A stretch of 64,000 bases of DNA from Kitasatospora sp. MAA19 (GTDB lineage: Bacteria; Actinomycetota; Actinomycetes; Streptomycetales; Streptomycetaceae), in contig NZ_JARXYZ010000030.1 of assembly GCF_029894125.1 (NCBI RefSeq), forward strand, positions 1-64,000. The letters run 5' to 3'. Within the stretch, counting starts at the first letter, position 1; the number at the start of each line of letters is the position of its first letter. The notes below the pieces were generated by a model. That model had not been told where the DNA came from, did not search any database, and saw only the letters and a list, made by a program, of their open reading frames with translations. The position numbers and the translations under genes were made by a program. Shown here one piece after another: positions 16,121-24,550 of this stretch.

Positions 16121-16428
16121 GCCACACCTCCTGGCAACGGCCCCCGTCGCACCTGTCCGGACCGGCACGGGCGGTGAGCGGTGTCGGCCGCTCACACCAG
16201 CGTGCGCCTGTGGCACCCGGGGCGGCAAGCGCGGCCGCCCCGGGCCCGCCTCGGCCCCCCGCGACTCCGCCGACCCGCCGTGACTCCGCCGACCCGCCCC
16301 GGCTTCCGGCGCCGCCAACCGGGCCTCGCCACCGCCCCGGCGGTACGCTGACGGAAACGCGCCGCGACCGCCGACCAAGCCCGGACCCGCCGGCGCGGCG
16401 CGGGCAGTGACAACCGGGTGGTCCCTCC
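16121..16428. other. Divergent gap with short direct repeat
   Basis: The 308-bp gap separates the divergent DUF1876 and DMT genes. It contains a direct repeat of GACTCCGCCGACCCGCC (at about 16263 and 16282) and GC-rich sequence. No gene or clear operator was seen. Confidence 0.5.
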
Positions 16429-17406
16429 GTGGCGGTCTTCCTCCTCGCCCTCGGCGCCGCCTGCTGCCTGGGCCTCGGATTCGTCCTCCAGCAGCACGCG
16501 GCGCAGCGGGCGCCCCGTGCCGACCTGCTGCGCTGGCGGCTGCTCCTGGACCTGATGCGGATGCCCGAGTGGCTGCTCGGTACCGGGTTCATGGTGAGCG
16601 GACTGATCCTCTCCGCACTCGCCCTCAACCAGGGCGAGGTCTCGCTCGTCGAGCCGCTGCTCGCGACCAATCTGCTGTTCGCCATGGCGCTCTCCCGGGT
16701 GCTGACCCGTCAGACCCTCGGCCGCTCGGGCTGGATCGGCGTGCTGCTGCTCGGCCTCGGGGTGACGGCGTTCATCGTGGCGGGTCAGCCCACCGGCGGC
16801 GGAGCGCCGGCCGGGGAACTGCGGCACTGGCTGGTGGTCGGCACGGTGGTCGGGCTGACCCTGCTGCTGGTCTCACTGGCCCGGCGGCTGCCGCTGTTCG
16901 AGGAGGCCACGCTGCTGGCCCTCGCCGCCGGTCTGCTCTACGGCCTTCAGGACGCGCTGACCCGCACCACCACCCAGCGCCTGGACCACAGCGGGCTGGA
17001 TGCGGTCCTGCGCAGCTGGCAGCCGTACGCGGTGGTGGCGGCGGGCGTGGTCGGGCTGCTGCTGGTGCAGAGCGCCTTCGAGGCCGCGCCGCTGCGGATG
17101 TCCCTGCCAGCGCTGACCGCCGCCCAGCCGCTGTCCGGGATCGCCTGTGCGGTCGGTTTCCTCGGCGACCGGCTGCGGGTGACACCGGGCGCGCTGGCCT
17201 GGGAGTCGGTCGGACTGCTGGCCATCGTGATCGGGGTGGTCGTGATCGGCCGCCACCCGGCGATGCCGGGCAGCGCCGGCGACACCCTGGAAACGATCGG
17301 GGCTTCGCCGGAGGACGAACGGCCCGAGGACGGCACCGGCACCGGCGACAGCACCGGCGACGGGCCAGGGACCGGCACCGGGAACAGCCCCCGAAACGGC
17401 GACTAG
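16429..17406 (+). CDS. DMT superfamily transporter, NIPA/EamA-like
   Basis: A 325-residue membrane protein with about nine or ten transmembrane segments in two repeats, beginning VFLLALGAACCLGLGFVLQQ. The ALNQGEVSLVEPLL (about 65-78) and LPALTAAQPLSGIACAV (about 226-242) segments are the paired EamA-type motifs. The C-terminal 40 residues are Gly/Thr/Asp-rich and disordered. Substrate unknown; the related NIPA proteins are linked to magnesium. The GTG 16429 start follows only a weak ribosome site. Confidence 0.75.
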   Translation: MAVFLLALGAACCLGLGFVLQQHAAQRAPRADLLRWRLLLDLMRMPEWLLGTGFMVSGLILSALALNQGEVSLVEPLLATNLLFAMALSRVLTRQTLGRSGWIGVLLLGLGVTAFIVAGQPTGGGAPAGELRHWLVVGTVVGLTLLLVSLARRLPLFEEATLLALAAGLLYGLQDALTRTTTQRLDHSGLDAVLRSWQPYAVVAAGVVGLLLVQSAFEAAPLRMSLPALTAAQPLSGIACAVGFLGDRLRVTPGALAWESVGLLAIVIGVVVIGRHPAMPGSAGDTLETIGASPEDERPEDGTGTGDSTGDGPGTGTGNSPRNGD

Positions 17407-17640
17407 GCGGACGGACGTGCTGGAGCGCCCAGGCGGACGCCGTGGCCGGCGGGGTGGTCGCGGGCGTCGGCGTGCTCTGCCTGGTCCGCGCCCGCCGGGC
17501 GGGTCGGCCACGACGGCTGGTGCTCGCCGGCTGACCGTACTCGGTACGGCGGTCGCCGCCCCGCTCGCCGTGGCCGTCGCCGTCGCCGCACAGCCTCCTT
17601 CGACCGAACAGCGGCGGTCTGCCGACGAACGGCGGCCGCC

Positions 17641-18966
17641 TTACGAGCGCGCCGGGACCGGCTCCGGCCGGGGCTCGACGGCGCTGCCCGGGCGGCCGCG
17701 CAGGCGGTCCATCTCGCGCCACTCCGGCCGCAGCCCGGCCAGGCTGGTGGTGGCGAAGTACAGGACGCCGCCGGCGAGCAGGGTGGGTATCAGCCCGACC
17801 AGGGCGACCGCCGCGCCGGCGAGGACGCCGCCGAGGGGGATGCCTGCCCAGGCGAGGGAGTCGCTGAGGGCGTGGACGCGCCCGAGGAGGGGGCGGGGCA
17901 CCCGTTCGAAGAGCACCGCGCCGAGGATCGGGTTGAGGAAGCCGGAGCCGAGGCCGCCGACCGCGAACACCGTGAGCACCACCCACAGCGGCGCGTCGAA
18001 CGCGAGCACCAGGTAGCGCGGCGCCCCGGCGAGCAGGAACCCGGCGAAGAACACCGTCCGCCGGGGCAGCCGGTGGGCGACGGCGGCCGCGGTCAGACTG
18101 CCGACGACGGCGGTGACACCGAAGGCGCTGGCGGTCAGGCCGATGGCGGCCGGGCCGTTGCCGGACTCCCGCGCCCAGACCGGGGTCAGGACGGTCATGA
18201 ACCCGGCGTCGAGCAGGTTGGTGATGCCGATCATCACGATCACGGTGAGCAGCAGCGGCTCGGAGCGCAAAAAGGTGAAGCCCTCGCGGAACATCCGCCA
18301 GTAGCCGGCCGGTTCGGCCTCGGCCGAGGCCCCCTGCGCGCCGGCGGCGGTCGGCGCCGCCGAGCGCCCCATGCCGCGCGGCAGGGCGAAGGCGATGACG
18401 AGGGATCCCAGGGCGAAAGTGGCGGCGTTGACCACCAGCCCGGCCATCGGGCCGGTCACCGCGACCAGCCCTCCGCCGATCGCCGGGCCGACCGTGGAGG
18501 CCAGCCGTTCGGTGACGCCGGAGAGGCCGGTGGCGCGCTCCATCGGCACCCGGGCGTGGTCGGCCGCCTCCGGGACCATCACCGACTTGGCCAGGTCTCC
18601 GGGCCCGCGCATCGCGCCGATCACCGCGACCACCGCCAGCAGCACCCCGAACGGCAGCAGCCCCTGCGCGTGCAACAGCGGGACCAGCCCGGCCGCGACC
18701 GCGCTCACCGCGTCCGTCGTCCAGGACACCACGCGCGGCCCGAGCCGATCGACCAGCGGCCCGGTCAGCGCCTTGACCAGCACGTACGGCGCCATCTCGG
18801 CGAAGGCGACCAGGCCCGTCATGGTGGCGCTGCCGGTGGTGGCCAGGACGAACCAGGGCAGGGCGATGGCCGAGACCCGTGTCCCGGTCAGGGAGACGGC
18901 CGTGGCGGCGAGCACCCCGGCCAGCGGACGGAGGCTGCGCGCGGGCGCGTCGACGGCGGTGGTCAC
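17641..18966 (-). CDS. MFS transporter, ArsR-linked
   Basis: A 441-residue major facilitator with about twelve transmembrane helices and a long central loop (about residues 195-220). It belongs to the MFS group often annotated as drug or macrolide efflux (VSLTGTRVSAIALPWFVL at the first helix). Its GTG start overlaps the stop codon of the upstream ArsR gene by 4 bp (GTGA), so the two form a translationally coupled operon and the regulator very likely represses this exporter. Confidence 0.85.
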   Translation of the reverse strand: MTTAVDAPARSLRPLAGVLAATAVSLTGTRVSAIALPWFVLATTGSATMTGLVAFAEMAPYVLVKALTGPLVDRLGPRVVSWTTDAVSAVAAGLVPLLHAQGLLPFGVLLAVVAVIGAMRGPGDLAKSVMVPEAADHARVPMERATGLSGVTERLASTVGPAIGGGLVAVTGPMAGLVVNAATFALGSLVIAFALPRGMGRSAAPTAAGAQGASAEAEPAGYWRMFREGFTFLRSEPLLLTVIVMIGITNLLDAGFMTVLTPVWARESGNGPAAIGLTASAFGVTAVVGSLTAAAVAHRLPRRTVFFAGFLLAGAPRYLVLAFDAPLWVVLTVFAVGGLGSGFLNPILGAVLFERVPRPLLGRVHALSDSLAWAGIPLGGVLAGAAVALVGLIPTLLAGGVLYFATTSLAGLRPEWREMDRLRGRPGSAVEPRPEPVPARS

Positions 18967-19580
18967 CGGGACTCCCCCTCCGCGGTGTCCGTGGTCGGGT
19001 CGGGCAGCACGTGGACCACCACGGACACCTGCTCGGCGCCCTCCGGGACCGGCCCCTGCGCGTCCAGCCGGCGGTAGCGCCGCACCACGGCGGAGAGCTC
19101 GCCGGCCAACTGCTCGGACTCCTCGGGCGTGAGGCGGAGCACCATGTCGCCGAGGTCGACCGCCTTGCGCCACTCCCGCGGCATCGTCTCGAAGGCGTCG
19201 ATCGTGCGCTGGGCGGCCAGGGCGTGCGCGGTGAGGACGGACCGCAGGAAGCCGACGGCCGTCTCCGGCTCCTCGTCGGCCAGGTCGTCCCCCGTCCAGA
19301 CGGTGAGCGTGTGCGCCGAACGCCACCACCGCTCGCGGGCGTTGCCGCGCTCCGGATCCTCCTCGACGAAGCCCGCGGCGGCGAGCTGACGGAGGTGGTA
19401 GCTGGTGGCCCCGGAGTTGAGCCCCAGCTGCTCGGCGAGTCTGGTCGCCGTGGAGGGGCCGCGCTTGCGCAGCAGCCCGACCAACTGCATCCGCACGGGG
19501 TGGGCCATCGCCTTCATGCCCTTGGCCGTGAGGACGATCTGCGGGTCGTCACTGTGCATCCAGCCGCGTTCATCGGTCAT
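18963..19580 (-). CDS. ArsR/SmtB-like winged-helix regulator
   Basis: A 205-residue regulator. The N-terminal winged helix covers about residues 15-85 (MAHPVRMQLVGLLRKRGPST, TRLAEQLGLNSGATSYHLRQL). The long C-terminal helix region has no metal-binding cysteine cluster, so it is probably a drug or small-molecule sensor of the HTH_20 type. ATG 19580 was chosen. Its upstream region carries a 17-bp imperfect inverted repeat that fits autoregulation, and the MFS gene follows in the same operon. Confidence 0.85.
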   Translation of the reverse strand: MTDERGWMHSDDPQIVLTAKGMKAMAHPVRMQLVGLLRKRGPSTATRLAEQLGLNSGATSYHLRQLAAAGFVEEDPERGNARERWWRSAHTLTVWTGDDLADEEPETAVGFLRSVLTAHALAAQRTIDAFETMPREWRKAVDLGDMVLRLTPEESEQLAGELSAVVRRYRRLDAQGPVPEGAEQVSVVVHVLPDPTTDTAEGESR

Positions 19581-19599
19581 GGCAGGAGCGTAGGACCAC

Positions 19600-19638
19600 A
19601 AAGTGTTCTTTGCAAAGGATTTTTGCGAAGAACTCTTT
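19600..19638. promoter_or_regulatory. Candidate operator of ArsR/MFS operon
   Basis: Arms AAAGTGTTCTTTGCAAA (19600-19616) and TTTGCGAAGAACTCTTT (19622-19638) are inverted, 15 of 17 matching, separated by 5 bp. The AT-rich element starts 20 bp before the regulator's ATG. Confidence 0.7.
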
Positions 19639-19698
19639 GCGGTTCGAGCGGGGGTCGTCCGACGGCCCCGCCGGAGGCCCCGAAGGGAACGGGAACGG

Positions 19699-20385
19699 TC
19701 AGTCGTGCGCGACCACCAGCAGCAGCACCACGGTCAGCCCGCCGCCCGGCGTCGTCTCGACCGCCAGCCGCCCGCCCGCCGCCAGCACCAGACTGTGCAG
19801 GGCGGGCCCGACCGGCCCGTCGGCGCGCACGCCCGCGAGCAGCCACTCGCGTGCCCCGGGCAGCTCGGACGACCCCCGGTCGGACACCCGTATCTCCACC
19901 CGCCCGCGCGGCAGCGCCGCGCCGCTCAGCCCCGCCGACCGCAGCGCCGCCGCGGCCGCGCCCGACCCGCCCGCCATCCCGGCGCGGACCAGCACCCGCC
20001 CGCCGAGCGGATCGCGCCGGATCGCGTGGTCGACCAGCCCGGCGAGCGCGGCCTCCAGCCGCCGCGCGTCCCCGGCCACCACCGGCAGCCCGGGCGCCAC
20101 CTGGACCGTCACCGCCGCCGCCCGGCCGCCGCCGCGCACCACCCGGCGCACCAGCTCGGCCACCTGGACGTGCCGCGCCTGCGGCTCGCAGCCGGCCAGT
20201 CGGCCGGTCCACCGAACGCGTTCCAGTTCCGGCCGGGACAGCGTCCGGGGCGTGGCCATCGCACCCGGATGGAACGGCCCGGCCTCCTCGCCCACCGCCC
20301 TGCCACCGGGCCCGCCCGACCCGCCGAGGGCGCCCAGCGCCCTGGCCCCCGACGCGACATAGCCCCAGAGCTTCCCGCGTGCCAT
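19699..20385 (-). CDS. Histidine kinase-like ATPase domain, degenerate
   Basis: A 228-residue protein resembling only the catalytic ATPase half of a sensor kinase. The segment ending RRLEAALAGLVDHAIRRDP (about 120-145) matches the N-box but has His where the catalytic Asn is expected. VEIRVSDRGSS (about 178-188) stands for the G1 box, and a G2-like GPVGPALHSLVLAAGGRLAV follows. No phosphoacceptor histidine domain and no membrane segment are present, and no response regulator adjoins. It may be a nonenzymatic relic or a binding module. It is divergent from polX. Confidence 0.6.
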   Translation of the reverse strand: MARGKLWGYVASGARALGALGGSGGPGGRAVGEEAGPFHPGAMATPRTLSRPELERVRWTGRLAGCEPQARHVQVAELVRRVVRGGGRAAAVTVQVAPGLPVVAGDARRLEAALAGLVDHAIRRDPLGGRVLVRAGMAGGSGAAAAALRSAGLSGAALPRGRVEIRVSDRGSSELPGAREWLLAGVRADGPVGPALHSLVLAAGGRLAVETTPGGGLTVVLLLVVAHD

Positions 20386-20620
20386 CGCCCTGCCCCTCGT
20401 GCATCGCCGGCGGCCGTCATCAGTACTGCGGCCGACCCGCGCGGGCCGCTTCCCAGGCCCTCCCGCCAGCCTGAGCCCCACCCGCCCCGATGACAATCCG
20501 GCTCCGGGACACGAACCGGACGCCGCCCCCCGCCGAGCGGCCGGTCCCGCACCCGCCGACCGGCGGGGCAGGCCCCGCGAGCGGGGCGGGCCGGGACGAG
20601 CAGGGCCGGACCGCCGAACC

Positions 20621-20626
20621 TAGACT
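20621..20626 (+). promoter_or_regulatory. Leaderless promoter -10 of polX
   Basis: TAGACT at 20621-20626 lies six bases before ATG 20633 with no Shine-Dalgarno sequence, which fits a leaderless transcript. Confidence 0.55.
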
Positions 20627-20632
20627 GACCCC

Positions 20633-22360
20633 ATGCCCCGGCTCAACGACCAGGTGCGGGAGCTGCTCCAGGAGTACGCCGACCTGATCAACATCACCGG
20701 CGGGGACGCCTTCCGGGCCCGCGCCTACGAGAAGGCCGCCCGGGCGGTGGGCGGCCACTCCGAGGACCTCGCCGGCCTGGACGTCAAGGGCCTGCGGCAG
20801 ATCCCCGGCGTGGGCAGGTCCACCGCCGAGAAGGTCGCCGAGTACCTCGCCACCGGGCGGATCACCGCCCTGGAGTCCCTGCGCGCGATGATCCCGTCCG
20901 GGGTCCGGGAGATGATGGCCGTGCCCAGCGTCGGCCCCAAGCGCGCCCTCGCCCTCTACCGCGACCTCGGCATCGCCTCCGTCGACGACCTGGCCGAGGC
21001 GGTACGCTCCGACACGCTGTCCGACGTGGCCGGCTTCGGCGAGCGCAGCGGCGAGAAGATCCTGCACGGCATCGAGTTGATGCGGCAGTCCGGCGGCCGG
21101 ACGCTGCTCGACGCGGCCACCGAACTGGCCGAGCAGCTGGTCGCCGCGCTGTCCGCCGTCCCCGGCTGCACCCGCTGCACGTACGCGGGTTCGCTGCGCC
21201 GGATGCGCGAGACGGTGGGCGACGTCGACGTGCTGGCGACCGCCGCCGACTCCGCCCCGCTGATGGCCGCGCTCACCGAACTCCCGTACGTGGCCGAGGT
21301 GATCGCGAGCGGGCCGACCAAGACCTCGGTGCGCACCACCGGGGGCGTGCAGGTGGACCTGCGGGTCGTCCCGGAGGAGGACTGGGGCGCGGCGCTCGTC
21401 TACTTCACCGGGTCGAAGGCGCACAACATCAGGCTGCGCACGATGGCCGTCCGGGCCGGGCTGAAGCTGTCGGAGTACGGGCTGTTCGAGGTCGACGGCG
21501 GCGCCAAGGTGGTGTCCGCCACCGAGGGCGAGGTGTACGCGGCGCTCGGCCTGCCGTGGATCGCGCCGCCGCTGCGCGAGGACCGGGGCGAGATCGAGGC
21601 CGCCCTGCGCGGTGAACTCCCGGACCTGGTCCAGGAGTCGGACCTCCGCGGCGACCTGCACACGCACACCGACCTGACCGACGGGCTGGCCACCCTGGAG
21701 GAGATGATCGACACCGCGGCCGCCCGCGGCTACTCCTACTACGCCGTCACCGACCACGCGCCGGACCTGGTGATGCAGCGGATGACCGACGAGAAGATGC
21801 TCGCCCAACGCGAGAAGCTGCGCCAACTCGCCGACCGGCACAAGAAGTTGCGCCTGCTGCACGGCACCGAGCTGAACATCGGCCCGGACGGCGGCGTGGA
21901 CTGGCCGCCCGAGTTCCTGGCCGGCTTCGACGTCTGTGTGGCCTCCGTGCACTCGCACTTCACCGCCGACCGCGCCGCCCAGACCCGCCGTCTGATCCGC
22001 GCCTGCGAGAACCCGTACGTGCACGTCATCGGCCATCTCACCACCCGGAGGATCGGCCGCCGCGGCCCGATCGACGTCGACCTGGACGCGGTGTTCGCGG
22101 CCGCCGCGCGCACCGGCACCGCGATCGAGATCAACAGCTCCCCGCAGCGGCTCGACCTGCGCGACGAGGACGTCCTGCGGGCGAAGCGGCACGGCGTCCG
22201 CTTCGCGATCGACAGCGACGCCCATGCCACCGGGCACCTCGGCTACCCGCGCTTCGGCATCGGCACGGCGCAGCGCGGCTGGCTCACCGCCGAGGACGTG
22301 GTCAACACCTGGCCGTGGCAGCGCCTGAAGCGTTTCCTCCGCAAGGACGCGCTGCGCTGA
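20633..22360 (+). CDS. polX: DNA polymerase/3'-5' exonuclease PolX
   Basis: A 575-residue, full-length family X polymerase. Order of parts: N-terminal 8-kDa helix-hairpin-helix (LRQIPGVGRSTAEKVAEYL, about 56-74), a second HhH (MMAVPSVGPKRALALY), the polymerase palm with catalytic GDVDVL (about 196-201), and a C-terminal PHP exonuclease domain starting GDLHTHTDLTDG (about 341-352) with later HVIGH and SDAHATGHLGY metal-site motifs. It fills gaps in base-excision and end-joining repair. It stands alone, with no repair genes nearby. Confidence 0.95.
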   Translation: MPRLNDQVRELLQEYADLINITGGDAFRARAYEKAARAVGGHSEDLAGLDVKGLRQIPGVGRSTAEKVAEYLATGRITALESLRAMIPSGVREMMAVPSVGPKRALALYRDLGIASVDDLAEAVRSDTLSDVAGFGERSGEKILHGIELMRQSGGRTLLDAATELAEQLVAALSAVPGCTRCTYAGSLRRMRETVGDVDVLATAADSAPLMAALTELPYVAEVIASGPTKTSVRTTGGVQVDLRVVPEEDWGAALVYFTGSKAHNIRLRTMAVRAGLKLSEYGLFEVDGGAKVVSATEGEVYAALGLPWIAPPLREDRGEIEAALRGELPDLVQESDLRGDLHTHTDLTDGLATLEEMIDTAAARGYSYYAVTDHAPDLVMQRMTDEKMLAQREKLRQLADRHKKLRLLHGTELNIGPDGGVDWPPEFLAGFDVCVASVHSHFTADRAAQTRRLIRACENPYVHVIGHLTTRRIGRRGPIDVDLDAVFAAAARTGTAIEINSSPQRLDLRDEDVLRAKRHGVRFAIDSDAHATGHLGYPRFGIGTAQRGWLTAEDVVNTWPWQRLKRFLRKDALR

Positions 22361-22409
22361 GAACCGTGGGCGGCCCTCGCCGGGAGCACCCCGCGCCATG
22401 GCCGGCCCC

Positions 22410-22480
22410 GCCGTGGACAGCCCACGCCGCGCCCAGCACCCGCCGTGGACAGCCCTCGCCACGCCCAGCACCCGCCGTGG
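22410..22480. repeat. 31-bp tandem repeat
   Basis: Units starting CGCCGTGGACAG lie at 22410 and 22441, with a partial third at 22472 (period 31 bp), between the convergent polX and PfkB kinase genes. Confidence 0.75.
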
Positions 22481-22505
22481 GCGGCCCCTCGCCCGGGGGC
22501 CGCCC
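22479..22505. terminator. Terminator between polX and PfkB kinase
   Basis: GGGCGGCCCC and GGGGCCGCCC arms around a 7-nt loop, 8 nt past the kinase stop codon and also downstream of polX. Confidence 0.65.
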
Positions 22506-22512
22506 ACCCGCG

Positions 22513-23391
22513 TCACCGCTCCGCGAACGAGGCCCCCGGCGTGGCCAGCACCCGGGCCGCGCTGCGGTGCCCGAGGCCGGCCGCCAGGTGCAGGTCGCCG
22601 GTCTCCAGGAACCCGGCGAGGAACCCCGCGGCGAACGCGTCCCCCGCGCCGGTGAGGTCGCGCACCTCGCTGACCGGCGGCACCGGCACGGTGAACCGCG
22701 CCGCCCCGGGCACGTCGACGGTGGTCGCCTCGGCGCCCGCCTTGGTGACCACCGTGGTGGCCGCCAGCCTGGCCCGCTCCGGCCCCGGCAGCCCGCCCAC
22801 CAGCAGGCCCAGGAACTCCGCCTCGGACCGGTTGGCGAACACCAAGGTCGGCGCCAACTCGGCCAGCAGCGCCAGGAACCGCTCCCGCCCGAACTGCTCC
22901 AGCATGCCCGTCGAGGAGGCGTCCACCGAGGTGGTGCCACCCGTCTGCCGGACCCGCGCCAGCGCGTCCACCGCCGAGCGGCCGACCGGTTCGCCGTCGA
23001 AGGAGTAGGCGGGCACGTGCAGGTGGGTCAGGCCGGCCAGCCACTCGTCCGGCACCCGCTCCAGCAGCTTGGCCGCACCGCGGTCGGGCAGCATGGTCCG
23101 CTCGCCGACCTGGTCGATGAGGACCACGATGCTGCCGGTCTGGCCGCGCCGGGCCACCCGTACGTCGACGCCGTGGCCGGTCAGTTCGGCGACGATGCCG
23201 TCCCCGACCGCGTCGGCGCCGACGCAGCCGATGAACCGGGCCGGGTACTGACCGGCGGCGAAGCTCGCGACGTTCGCGGCGCTGCCTCCGCGCCGCCGGA
23301 ACACCTGGGCGCTGGAGTCGGTGCCGTGCCGCAGCGGGCCGTCGACCCAGACCACGATGTCCTCGACGAGGTCGCCGAGCACCCCCAGCAC
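22513..23391 (-). CDS. PfkB family kinase, probable pseudouridine kinase
   Basis: A 292-residue ribokinase-fold sugar kinase. It has the N-terminal GGSAANVASFAA motif (about 35-46) and the C-terminal PfkB signature DLTGAGDAFAAGFLAGF (about 243-259) with the catalytic aspartate. It starts at GTG 23391 only 2 bp after the psuG stop codon, so it is coupled to psuG. In bacteria the partner of PsuG is a PfkB kinase that phosphorylates pseudouridine to pseudouridine 5'-phosphate; that role is inferred from context. Confidence 0.8.
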   Translation of the reverse strand: MLGVLGDLVEDIVVWVDGPLRHGTDSSAQVFRRRGGSAANVASFAAGQYPARFIGCVGADAVGDGIVAELTGHGVDVRVARRGQTGSIVVLIDQVGERTMLPDRGAAKLLERVPDEWLAGLTHLHVPAYSFDGEPVGRSAVDALARVRQTGGTTSVDASSTGMLEQFGRERFLALLAELAPTLVFANRSEAEFLGLLVGGLPGPERARLAATTVVTKAGAEATTVDVPGAARFTVPVPPVSEVRDLTGAGDAFAAGFLAGFLETGDLHLAAGLGHRSAARVLATPGASFAER

Positions 23392-23393
23392 GG

Positions 23394-24413
23394 TCAGGCC
23401 TCGCTACCGGCGGCGGCCGCCAGCGCGGTCGCGATCTGTCCGCCGAGCCGGACGTTGCCCCGGTAGACCTCGACGTTGACCTCCAGGCTGCGGCCGTGGG
23501 TGTCGCGCTGGATGAAGTCGAGCAGGAACGGCGTCGAGGCGTTGCCGGTGACGCCCTGGCGCTCGGCCTCCGCCCAGGCGCGGGCGAGGATGCCGTCGAG
23601 TTCCGCCGGCGGCAGCTGCTTCGCCGGGTCCACCGGGTTGGCGATCAGGACGGCCTGCGGCAGGTCGAGGCCGTCCCGCGCTTCGATGAGCCGCGCGGCC
23701 TCCTCGGGCGACTCGACGCTGTAGGCGATCTCGTGGCCGGAGTCGGTGACGTAGAAGCCGGGGTACCTGCGGGTGCGGTAGCCGATGACCGGGATGTTGA
23801 AGGTCTCGAAGCGCTCCAGGGTGGCCCGGATGTCGAGGATCGACTTCACGCCCGCGCTGATCACGGTGACGGGCGTGGCGGCCAGGGTGGTCATGTCGGC
23901 CGACTCGTCGAAGCTCTCGGAGGCGCCGAAGTGGACGCCCCCGAGGCCGCCGGTGGAGAACACCCGGATGCCCGCCCGGTGGGCGAGGAAGGCGGTGGCG
24001 GCGACGGTGGTGCCGCCGTGGCGGCCGAGCGCGGCGACCACCGGCAGGTCGCGCAGGCTCACCTTGTCCAGGCCGTCCGTCGCGGACAGTTCGGTGATCT
24101 GCTCGGTGCTCAGACCGACCGTGGGCACCCCGGCGTGCACGCCGATGGTCGCCGGGACGACGCCCGCCTCGCGCAGCTGCTTCTCGGCCTCCAGCGCGAC
24201 GGCCAGGTTGCGGGGGCGCGGCAGGCCGTGGGTGAAGATGGTCGACTCGAGCGCGACGACGGGCCGGCCGTCGGCGACGGCCTGCGCGACCTCCTCGGAG
24301 ACGCGAATGGCCCGTGCGGAGCGGGCGGACGGCGCGGAACGAGTGGCCCGCGCGGAACGGGCGGCCGGCGCGGAGCTGGTGGCCTCGGGGGTGCTGGTGG
24401 GCAGTCCGGTCAT
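23394..24413 (-). CDS. psuG: Pseudouridine-5'-phosphate glycosidase
   Basis: A 339-residue PsuG. The family core starts at VVALESTIFTHGLPRPRN (about residues 51-68) and includes a GVHAGVPTVGLS stretch, VSLRDLPVVAALGRHGGTTV (catalytic lysine/Asp region) and FSTGGLGGVHFGA. It splits pseudouridine 5'-phosphate into uracil and ribose 5-phosphate, completing RNA-derived pseudouridine breakdown. The first 35 residues are an Ala/Ser/Arg repeat not usual for the family, so the start could be later. It is first in an operon with the PfkB kinase and divergent from a LysR gene. Confidence 0.92.
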   Translation of the reverse strand: MTGLPTSTPEATSSAPAARSARATRSAPSARSARAIRVSEEVAQAVADGRPVVALESTIFTHGLPRPRNLAVALEAEKQLREAGVVPATIGVHAGVPTVGLSTEQITELSATDGLDKVSLRDLPVVAALGRHGGTTVAATAFLAHRAGIRVFSTGGLGGVHFGASESFDESADMTTLAATPVTVISAGVKSILDIRATLERFETFNIPVIGYRTRRYPGFYVTDSGHEIAYSVESPEEAARLIEARDGLDLPQAVLIANPVDPAKQLPPAELDGILARAWAEAERQGVTGNASTPFLLDFIQRDTHGRSLEVNVEVYRGNVRLGGQIATALAAAAGSEA

Positions 24414-24509
24414 GATCCGAGCTCTCTGTGAGATGCCACTGCGATGGGGCAACGTGTCGCTCAGCGTATGGACCGTTCGCATCGGAATCCAGAATGAGTC
24501 CTGGGGCTT

Positions 24510-24531
24510 CCGATAGGCTCCAGACTATCGG
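24510..24531. promoter_or_regulatory. Candidate LysR operator
   Basis: Perfect inverted repeat CCGATAG - 8 bp - CTATCGG, with the T-N11-A form typical of LysR sites. It lies between the divergent psuG and LysR genes, 20 bp before the LysR start. Confidence 0.7.
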
Positions 24532-24550
24532 TTCGCCTAGGCTTCGGACC

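Noticed and set aside
17407..17640. Possible small membrane protein after the DMT gene
   Set aside because: A hydrophobic stretch (AGGVVAGVGVLCLV) exists in one frame but lacks a start codon with a ribosome site and has no neighbour support.
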